A stretch of 11,792 nucleotides of DNA, from contig CAMCJU010000013.1 of the NCBI GenBank assembly GCA_945875085.1, positions 1-11,792 on the forward strand. The letters are read 5' to 3'. The notes beneath the pieces are model-generated. The model was not told the DNA's origin. It made no database searches and saw only the letters and a program-made list of their open reading frames with translations. The stretch is from Candidatus Phycorickettsia trachydisci (GTDB taxonomy: Bacteria; Pseudomonadota; Alphaproteobacteria; Rickettsiales; Rickettsiaceae). Numbering within the stretch: position 1 is the stretch's first letter; every line of letters starts with the position of its first letter. This document shows positions 6,984 through 11,792 of this stretch, one piece after another. Both the position numbers and the translations under genes were made by a program.

Positions 6984-7024
6984 TTAAAAAATCGCTCTTA
7001 AAAACAGCTCTTTTAAAGACGCTC
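6984..7024 (-). repeat. Three contiguous 13-14-base tandem repeats downstream of ubiA
   Basis: Read on the minus strand just after the ubiA stop, three units follow without gaps: GAGCGTCTTTAAAA (7024-7011), GAGCTGTTTTTAA (7010-6998) and GAGCGATTTTTTAA (6997-6984). They share GAGC followed by a T-rich run ending in A. A hairpin TTTTTC/GAAAAA with a 5-base loop lies next to them (6964-6980). The T-runs could aid transcription termination of ubiA, but no stable GC-rich stem is present. The rest of the 180-base gap before the permease gene shows only weak promoter-like sequence. Confidence 0.5.
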
Positions 7025-7041
7025 CTTCTGAAATTATCATC

Positions 7042-7914
7042 CTAAGATGAAAGTTTCATAATTATCAATAGTGCAAAAATGCCACTTCCGCTCAAAACTG
7101 AAGAATTAAAATGTTTCATACAATGCTTAAGGCGGGTGTAATCTAGTATTTTTACATTTTGCAGCAAAATGTAGAGCATCACTAAAAGTAAATAGCTCGC
7201 AGGGTTGCTGGTTGCAATAATGCATGAGATTAGTAAGCAAGCGATGAAAATTATATAAAAGATACTTAGCCATATTTTGAAATTTGCTTTTTCCAAATAG
7301 CGCGGTAAAGACTTGACGCCTATTTTTTTATCATCGTCTATATCCATAAAGCCATAGACGCTGTCGTATCCGATGGTCCAAAATGCGCACCCTATATACA
7401 AAATTATGCCCTCTAAAGGAATGGCGTTTTTAATCTCTGCTGTTGCAATTAACGCTCCGATGTTAAAGGTTAATCCTAAAAACACTTGAGGAAAATTACT
7501 AAAGCGTTTTATTAACGGATAGCAAACTACCAGTATTAATGATAATAAGCCTATTTGTATTGCTAGAAGCGATAGCCTGAGCAACATAAACAGCCCCATT
7601 AGCAAAAGTAGCAACAGTATTGCTAGTGCAGTTTTGATCGATACTTCCTTGGTAACAAGGGGTCTGTTTTTTGTTCTTGCAACCTTAGCGTCTAAGTCGC
7701 GATCCAAGATATCGTTAATAATGCAGCCGCTGCTGCGCATGATTATACTGCCTAGCAAAAAGAGCGCTAAATAATACAATAAATCATGCAAGTTTTGGCT
7801 AAATATGATAATAGCAAAAGCGCATGGAAAGAACAGCAATAACGTTCCTGCAGGCTTGTCTAGCCTAAGTAGTTTTGTGATACTAATTAGTACTTTCAAA
7901 AATGCCTTCAACAT
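7042..7914 (-). CDS. ubiA: 4-hydroxybenzoate polyprenyltransferase UbiA
   Basis: UbiA is an inner-membrane enzyme that attaches a polyprenyl chain from polyprenyl diphosphate to 4-hydroxybenzoate, the membrane-committing step of ubiquinone synthesis. With the ATG at 7914 the protein has 290 residues, near the family norm. It opens with the conserved LDKPAGTLLLFFP segment and has about eight to nine hydrophobic helices. Both Mg-diphosphate-binding motifs are intact: NDILDRDLD (67-75, NDxxDxxxD) followed by RTKNRPL, and YDSVYGFMDIDDD (180-192) followed by KIGVKSL. An in-frame TTG at 7953 would add 13 residues, but it gives a longer overlap and an atypical N-terminus, so I prefer the ATG. The start lies inside the 3' end of rsfS (32-base overlap), indicating coupled translation. 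Specificity for 4-hydroxybenzoate rather than another acceptor is inferred from the motifs. Confidence 0.93.
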   Translation of the reverse strand: MLKAFLKVLISITKLLRLDKPAGTLLLFFPCAFAIIIFSQNLHDLLYYLALFLLGSIIMRSSGCIINDILDRDLDAKVARTKNRPLVTKEVSIKTALAILLLLLLMGLFMLLRLSLLAIQIGLLSLILVVCYPLIKRFSNFPQVFLGLTFNIGALIATAEIKNAIPLEGIILYIGCAFWTIGYDSVYGFMDIDDDKKIGVKSLPRYLEKANFKIWLSIFYIIFIACLLISCIIATSNPASYLLLVMLYILLQNVKILDYTRLKHCMKHFNSSVLSGSGIFALLIIMKLSS

Positions 7915-8224
7915 TATAGTACTGACGAGTTTCTGGATGAAAGATATGTACAATTATCCCATCAAGATCTAAAACGGCCCAAGTGGTGTTATTTATTCCA
8001 TCAAGTCCGACTCTAATTTTTGTTGTATTTTTGATATGATCGGCAACATGCTGGGCGATAGCAGAGACGTTTTTGCTTGATCTTGCGCTGGCAAAAATCA
8101 TATATTTTGCAATGCCAGATTTGCTTACATCCAAAGTTTTTAGATTCTCAGCTTTTTTTGCTTCCAGCTCTGTAAGAATAATTTCCTTAAGAGTTTCGAT
8201 GTCTAGTAGGTCAGTGTTTACCAT
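7883..8224 (-). CDS. rsfS: Ribosomal silencing factor RsfS
   Basis: RsfS (RsfA/Iojap/YbeB family) binds ribosomal protein uL14 on the large subunit and blocks subunit joining, saving resources when nutrients run short. The 113-residue length is normal. The family core is clear: KKAENLKTLDVS at 23-34, then MIFASARSSKNVSAIAQHV (42-60), the strand pair around residues 70-92 with TTWAVLDLDGIIVHIFHPE and the closing TRQYYNVEGIF. In many proteobacteria rsfS sits near nadD and rlmH; here it lies between a lipid-kinase-like gene and ubiA, an unusual setting. The 73 bases upstream separate it from the kinase-like gene and contain no convincing promoter, so read-through from that gene is likely. The start at 8224 is supported by the usual short leader helix LLDIETLKEIILTEL. 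Confidence 0.95.
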   Translation of the reverse strand: MVNTDLLDIETLKEIILTELEAKKAENLKTLDVSKSGIAKYMIFASARSSKNVSAIAQHVADHIKNTTKIRVGLDGINNTTWAVLDLDGIIVHIFHPETRQYYNVEGIFESTN

Positions 8225-8297
8225 GGTATTATTACTTCAATGATAATAATAATATTAGCATACATACCTTGTCTGTAGAAAGAATATTTATATTCAT

Positions 8298-8888
8298 TTA
8301 GCAGAATAAGCAAAATACCACGGGTATTAAAAAGTTATCGTCAATCTTGAGGGCCTTAGAATAAAACTCAGCAATAGTTGTGATTAATATTGCAAACAGG
8401 CATTTGAAGAAAGAGAAGTGTAGATTTAAAAACACATGGCATATTATAGCAATCATCATTGCAAGGCAAAAAAATACTGCGCTACCTTCTAGTGATTTGC
8501 CATAAGCCATAGGCGTTCCGTATTTTTTGCCCAGTATTGCTGCTAGAGAATCGGCAAAAATCAAGATAAACCAAGAGAGAATTACTTGCTCTTTTTTAAA
8601 AAAAATGCTCGTTACTAAGAAGCCGAGCATCATATAGCTCATGCCAGAGAGATTTCGAGTGCCGCTGTATTCATGCTTTCTCATTATCGGTAGAAAGATT
8701 TTGTTTATGATATTTTGGATTTTTGGAATAAAATGCCTGTTTACATCTAGTGTTATTGTTATAAAATTGATTATAATTAAAAAAGCTAAGATGATCTTTG
8801 AAGAGGTGAAATAATATAGCGTGGGAAATATTATCGCCAATAAATGAAAAATTTTGCGATTTATCTCTGTTTTCATGTCTGTTGTCAT
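8298..8888 (-). CDS. Diacylglycerol/polyprenol kinase family membrane protein (SEC59/DGK1/VTE5-like)
   Basis: The 196-residue protein has about six hydrophobic segments and the landmarks of the CTP-dependent lipid kinase family that includes dolichol kinase SEC59, yeast diacylglycerol kinase DGK1 and plant phytol kinase VTE5. These are EINRKIFHL near the start (8-16), FADSLAAILGKKYG (111-124) followed by YGKSLEGSAVFF (129-140), and a late TIAEFYSKALKIDDNFLIPV block (171-190). These residues normally hold the nucleotide and metal. Members phosphorylate a lipid alcohol at the membrane; the substrate here cannot be read from sequence. Two ATGs four codons apart (8888, 8876) are both plausible. 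It is the first gene of the kinase-rsfS-ubiA run and is divergent from greA. An older name for such genes, phosphatidate cytidylyltransferase, reflects a distant resemblance and is less apt. Confidence 0.83.
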   Translation of the reverse strand: MTTDMKTEINRKIFHLLAIIFPTLYYFTSSKIILAFLIIINFITITLDVNRHFIPKIQNIINKIFLPIMRKHEYSGTRNLSGMSYMMLGFLVTSIFFKKEQVILSWFILIFADSLAAILGKKYGTPMAYGKSLEGSAVFFCLAMMIAIICHVFLNLHFSFFKCLFAILITTIAEFYSKALKIDDNFLIPVVFCLFC

Positions 8889-8935
8889 GGTAATATTTAG
8901 TGCTTACCTTATAATTATTTGCCTAGCAGTGTTAT

Positions 8936-8964
8936 ATCATAAGGTTGTTGCAAAAAAACTCCAA
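8936..8964 (-). promoter_or_regulatory. Putative promoter of the kinase-rsfS-ubiA run
   Basis: On the minus strand TTGGAG (8959-8964) and TATGAT (8936-8941) have a 17-base spacer and lie about 48 bases upstream of the kinase-like ATG. It is the best promoter-like match in the 133-base divergent gap with greA. AT-richness lowers its weight. Confidence 0.4.
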
Positions 8965-9003
8965 GATCAAAATTTTTTTGGCTTGCTTGAAGTATTTCTT
9001 AAG

Positions 9004-9009
9004 TATAAT
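9004..9009 (+). promoter_or_regulatory. Putative -10 box of the greA operon promoter
   Basis: A perfect TATAAT lies 12 bases before the greA ATG. The upstream -35 region is poor: TTGCTT (8983-8988) would give a 15-base spacer. If used, transcription would begin around 9016, leaving a leader of about six bases and no Shine-Dalgarno sequence. None is visible before greA in any case. Confidence 0.3.
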
Positions 9010-9021
9010 AATAAATAAATA

Positions 9022-9507
9022 ATGACCAGAAAATTTCCAATTACAAAGCAAGGCTTTGAAAAGTTAGAAGAGGAGCTAAAGTATCTCAAGCATCAGGAGA
9101 GACCTCGTATTACTCAGGCTATTGCTACTGCGCGAGATCAGGGCGATTTATCAGAAAATGCTGAATATCATGCAGCTCGTGAGCAGCAAAGTTTGATAGA
9201 AGGGCGCATATTAGATCTAGAGGATAAAAAGTCGCGCGCTGAGGTGATCGAGATTAAAAATTTTAACGATACAGTGGTTTTTGGCGCTACTGTGCACTTG
9301 CTAGATGAGAATACTGCGCAAAAAAGCATTTTTACTGTTGTTGGAGAATACGAAAGCGATATCTCAAGGGGCCTTATATCAACAGCATCGCCTTTGGGCA
9401 GGGCCTTGATTAGCAAGAGAGTTGGCGATATAATAGAAGTAGTAACGCCCAGGGGCGATGTTGGATATGAAATACTTAAAATTGAACACAAGGATATATT
9501 GATTTGA
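9022..9507 (+). CDS. greA: Transcription elongation factor GreA
   Basis: GreA enters the secondary channel of backtracked RNA polymerase and stimulates cleavage of the extruded RNA so that elongation can resume. The 161-residue product has the full family layout: an N-terminal coiled coil (about 1-78) whose tip carries GDLSENAEYHAAREQQ (41-56) with the catalytic acidic pair Asp42 and Glu45, then a C-terminal FKBP-like domain (about 80-161). That domain has the conserved PLGRALISKRVGDIIEV block and the closing GDVGYEILKIE. The length and all key residues are normal. It is the first of four closely packed plus-strand genes: its TGA stop is 14 bases before the rpoH ATG, and the rpoH Shine-Dalgarno sequence begins at its stop codon. 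It lacks a Shine-Dalgarno sequence of its own. Confidence 0.97.
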   Translation: MTRKFPITKQGFEKLEEELKYLKHQERPRITQAIATARDQGDLSENAEYHAAREQQSLIEGRILDLEDKKSRAEVIEIKNFNDTVVFGATVHLLDENTAQKSIFTVVGEYESDISRGLISTASPLGRALISKRVGDIIEVVTPRGDVGYEILKIEHKDILI

Positions 9508-9521
9508 AGGGGAAAATAATA

Positions 9522-10496
9522 ATGACACAAAAGATAATGACGCAAAACCAAACATCTGAACTAGAAGACAATTCAAGCGCTAAAAATGGGTTAATCGCTT
9601 CGCTCAATCTTGATTTACCTAATTTAAATTATGAGAATTCTTTGCAAAGATATTTGGCGGAGATAAACAAAATACCCTCCCTCTCTCAAGAGGAGGAGTT
9701 TTTGCTGGCTAAAGCTTTTTTAGAAAATGCTGATAAAAACGCTGCCAATCGTCTTGTTACTAGTCACTTGAAATTGGTTGCTAAGATTGCTATGTCGTAT
9801 AGAAATTATGGCTTGCCGATTAATGAGATGATTTCTGAAGGGAACATAGGTCTTATACATGCGGTAAAAAAATATGACCCATCGCTTGGTTTTCGCCTAT
9901 CAACATATGCGATGTGGTGGATTAAGGCTCATATTCAAGATTATGTGCTAAAGTCTTGGTCGCTTGTTAAGATAGGGACTACCGCTGCGCAAAAAAAACT
10001 TTTTTTTAGTCTTTCTAAGTTAAAAAACAAAATTTCATATCTATATTCTCGCAATGTTAATGATCAAGACTATGAATCTATCGCAAGAGATTTAGGAGTG
10101 TCGAAAAAGGATGTTTTGGAGGCTAATGAGCGTTTGTACTTACGTGATGTGTCCCTTAATCAATGCGCGCAAGGTGGTGATGAAAGCACTGCTGAAATGA
10201 TAGATTTTTTGCCCGATACCGGTCCTAGTCAAGAGGTATTAGTATCCATGGAACAAGAGAGTCGGCTTAGAAAAGATGTTCTTGTCAAGGGGCTTGAAAG
10301 TTTAAGTCAAAGGGAGCTTTATATAATAAAAAGTCGTAAACTAAAAGAGCCTGCTGATACCTTAGAGACACTGAGTAATAAATTCCATATATCTAAAGAA
10401 AGGGTCAGGCAGATTGAAAATAGGGCATTTGAAAAGCTCAAGGTCTTTGTCTTGGATAAGTTTAATCAGCCATTTGACTCAGGAAGCGCGGCATGA
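9522..10496 (+). CDS. rpoH: RNA polymerase heat-shock sigma factor RpoH (sigma-32)
   Basis: RpoH directs RNA polymerase to heat-shock promoters for chaperones and proteases. The 324-residue protein has sigma region 1.2/2 (about 38-153, with NRLVTSHLKLVAKIA and LIHAVKKYDPSLGFRLSTYAMWWIKAHI), and the RpoH-specific box QKKLFFSLSKLK (157-168), which separates it from RpoD. Region 3 follows, then region 4 with a helix-turn-helix (about 281-308, FHISKERVRQIENRAFEKLK). I place the start at the ATG of 9522 because AAGGGGA (9507-9513) is a strong Shine-Dalgarno sequence at good spacing; an upstream TTG at 9504 is less likely. The first ten residues contain two MTQ units encoded by near-duplicate 15-base stretches, so a second ATG lies five codons in. 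The stop overlaps the fdxA start (ATGA), which implies coupled translation. Confidence 0.95.
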   Translation: MTQKIMTQNQTSELEDNSSAKNGLIASLNLDLPNLNYENSLQRYLAEINKIPSLSQEEEFLLAKAFLENADKNAANRLVTSHLKLVAKIAMSYRNYGLPINEMISEGNIGLIHAVKKYDPSLGFRLSTYAMWWIKAHIQDYVLKSWSLVKIGTTAAQKKLFFSLSKLKNKISYLYSRNVNDQDYESIARDLGVSKKDVLEANERLYLRDVSLNQCAQGGDESTAEMIDFLPDTGPSQEVLVSMEQESRLRKDVLVKGLESLSQRELYIIKSRKLKEPADTLETLSNKFHISKERVRQIENRAFEKLKVFVLDKFNQPFDSGSAA

Positions 10497-10816
10497 CTCA
10501 TGTAGTTACTGACAGTTGCGTCAAATGCAAATATTTAGATTGCATAGAAGTTTGTCCTGTTGACTGTTTCTATGAAGGAGAGTTGATGGTTGTAATTGAT
10601 CCGCAGAGTTGCATTGATTGTGGCGTTTGTGTTGCCCAGTGCCCTTTGGATGCCATTAAACCTGAGGCTCCTGAATTGTTGATGTGGATCGAAAGGGCAG
10701 CAAGTTTTGCTGCCGTTTGGCCAAATATTACCAAGAAAAAAGCTCCTCTTTTTGATGCTGATAAGTTTGCAAATGAAGCTAATAAATTTGAAAAATATAT
10801 TGAAAAAATAAACTAA
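10493..10816 (+). CDS. fdxA: Seven-iron ferredoxin FdxA ([3Fe-4S][4Fe-4S])
   Basis: This is a small cytoplasmic electron carrier of the Azotobacter ferredoxin I type. The 107-residue length is usual. Nine cysteines fall at 9, 12, 17, 21, 25, 40, 43, 46 and 50, the FdI pattern offset by one. By analogy Cys9, Cys17 and Cys50 hold the 3Fe cluster, while Cys21, Cys40, Cys43 and Cys46 hold the 4Fe cluster. The C-terminal tail, with a VWPNI..KK.P segment followed by a helical stretch, is also typical. Its ATG overlaps the rpoH stop by four bases, and AGGA lies about 9 bases upstream within rpoH. The redox partner is not evident. prfB begins two bases after its stop, so it sits in the middle of the greA-prfB run. 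Confidence 0.96.
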   Translation: MTHVVTDSCVKCKYLDCIEVCPVDCFYEGELMVVIDPQSCIDCGVCVAQCPLDAIKPEAPELLMWIERAASFAAVWPNITKKKAPLFDADKFANEANKFEKYIEKIN

Positions 10817-10818
10817 AT

Positions 10819-11792
10819 ATGCGTGCAGAAATAACAACAAAACAAAAGCAAATCGAAAAAACGCTCCTGTTATTACGGGAGTATCTTTGAATTAGATCAG
10901 TTACTTGAGAAATTATCTTTATTAAACAGCCAGGCAAACGACCAAGAGATTTGGCAGGATCAGCGGCGTGCTAAGAGTATTTTTAAAGAAAGAAATGCCC
11001 TACAAGCCCAGCTTGACAGTTATAGCAGCTTTGAAAATCGCTTGCTGGATTGTGTCGATTTAGCTCAAATGTGCATAGATGCTAAAGACGAAATTTCTCT
11101 TGATGAGGTGGAAAAAGATCTTGAAGATCTTAGTGCTGATGTCGAAAAGGCTAAAATTGAATTATTGCTTTCCGGCCCACATGATTCTAAAAACTGCTTT
11201 ATCGATATTAATGCCGGTTCTGGTGGCACTGAGAGTCACGATTGGGCCTCGATGATGGTAAGGATGTACTTGCGCTTTGCTGAAAAGCTAGGATTCAAAG
11301 CTGAGGTAGTAAGTCTTATCGATGGCGAAGAGGCTGGAATTAAGTCTTGCACAATATTGGTTCAGGGTCGCAACGCTTACGGGTGGCTAAAAACTGAAAG
11401 CGGCGTGCACCGTTTGGTAAGGATTTCTCCATTTAATGCTGCAGGTAAGCGGATGACTAGTTTTTCTAGTTGCTGGGTTTATCCTGAGGTTGATGATGAT
11501 ATCAATATTAGTATCGAGGAGAAAGATTTGCGTATTGATACTTACAGAGCGTCTGGTGCTGGCGGTCAGCATGTTAATACTACAGATTCTGCTGTGCGCA
11601 TTACTCATATCCCAACTAATACTGTTGTTACATGTCAAAATGAACGCTCGCAGCATAAAAACAAAGCAAGCGCTATGAAGATGCTTAAAGCTAGACTTTA
11701 TAATCTTGAAATCCAAAAACGAGAAGATGAGACAAGTTTGCAAAATTCTAGTAAGTCAGACAATAGTTGGGGTTATCAAATTAGATCTTATG
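10819..11792 (+). CDS. prfB: Peptide chain release factor 2 (RF2), with programmed +1 frameshift; 3' end outside window
   Basis: RF2 reads UAA and UGA stops in the ribosomal A site and triggers release of the finished protein. A 23-codon first frame starts at ATG 10819 (MRAEITTKQKQIEKTLLLLREYL) and ends at an in-frame TGA (10888-10890). A +1 shift on the preceding CTT continues at GAA 10889 with an open frame of 301 codons to the window edge. The second part has the stop-recognition tripeptide SPF (in VRISPFNAAGKR, about 11426-11434) and the catalytic GGQ loop RASGAGGQHVN near 11547-11579. The position before SGAGGQ is Ala, as in most bacteria, rather than the Thr of E. coli K-12. SQHKNKASAMK follows. 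The SNxWGYQIRSY block at the edge shows that only the last domain portion is missing. No Shine-Dalgarno sequence precedes the start, which is two bases after fdxA. Confidence 0.96.
10877..10890 (+). promoter_or_regulatory. prfB programmed +1 frameshift signal
   Basis: GGGAG (10877-10881), three bases TAT, then CTT TGA (10885-10890) reproduce the classical RF2 frameshift element. An internal Shine-Dalgarno-like sequence pairs with 16S rRNA, and the slippery CTT-T lets the Leu tRNA shift +1 when the UGA is read slowly. Low RF2 favours the shift, giving autoregulation. The spacing from the Shine-Dalgarno-like element to the slip codon equals that in E. coli. Confidence 0.94.

Noticed and set aside
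7915..7953. TTG start extending UbiA by 13 residues
   Set aside because: It deepens the overlap with rsfS and gives an atypical N-terminus; the ATG at 7914 fits the family.
9504..9521. TTG start extending RpoH by six residues
   Set aside because: The extension is the Shine-Dalgarno region itself; the ATG at 9522 is ideally spaced from AAGGGGA.
9168..9551. 127-codon minus-strand open frame
   Set aside because: It lies antisense to greA and the start of rpoH, both certain genes, and shows no family features.
10888..10890. In-frame TGA in prfB read as a pseudogene or sequencing error
   Set aside because: It sits in a precise RF2 frameshift element with the correct upstream GGGAG spacing, and the shifted frame stays open.
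11387..11743. 118-codon minus-strand open frame
   Set aside because: It is antisense to the conserved GGQ region of prfB; Cys/Ser-rich shadow sequence.

Overview
This is an AT-rich bacterial chromosome segment using the standard code (TAA, TAG and TGA are all stops; Trp is TGG). The gene set points to an alphaproteobacterium. The order flgF divergent from fliL-fliM-DUF6468-like-motE-like is an alphaproteobacterial flagellar arrangement, and the FliM, RpoH, RsfS, FdxA and tRNA-His sequences fit that class. Low GC and a compact, mixed gene order suggest a reduced, possibly host-associated lineage such as a flagellated member of Rickettsiales or Holosporales. That placement is inference; no genus can be named from this window.

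Layout: (1) 1-403, minus: 5' part of flgF, whose product carries an unexpected Sec-type signal peptide. (2) 510-3557, plus: fliL, fliM, a DUF6468-type membrane protein, a MotE-like protein and fliQ, which cover the switch, stator-associated and export parts of one flagellum. FliM has no CheY-binding motif and no room for one upstream. (3) 3673-3750, plus: tRNA-His with a clear promoter. (4) 3868-6861, minus: a two-gene NitT/TauT-type ABC importer made of a fused double permease and an ATPase with an extra C-terminal domain, with no binding protein here. (5) 7042-8888, minus: a polyprenol/diacylglycerol-kinase-family protein, rsfS and ubiA. (6) 9022-11792, plus: greA, rpoH, fdxA and prfB (3' end cut by the window), tightly packed as a probable operon. 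prfB has the classical autoregulatory +1 frameshift site.

How the parts work together: the left third builds a flagellum. The middle imports an unknown small anion-like solute. The UbiA cluster makes quinone precursors and may recycle prenyl alcohols. The right end holds transcription and translation housekeeping functions: elongation rescue, heat-shock sigma factor, ferredoxin and release factor 2. Intergenic gaps are all under 200 bases. They hold promoter-like sites, inverted repeats and two small degenerate repeat clusters. I see no mobile element, CRISPR array, toxin-antitoxin pair or defence system. The points most worth following up are the signal peptide on FlgF, the CheY-blind FliM, and the kinase-UbiA pairing.
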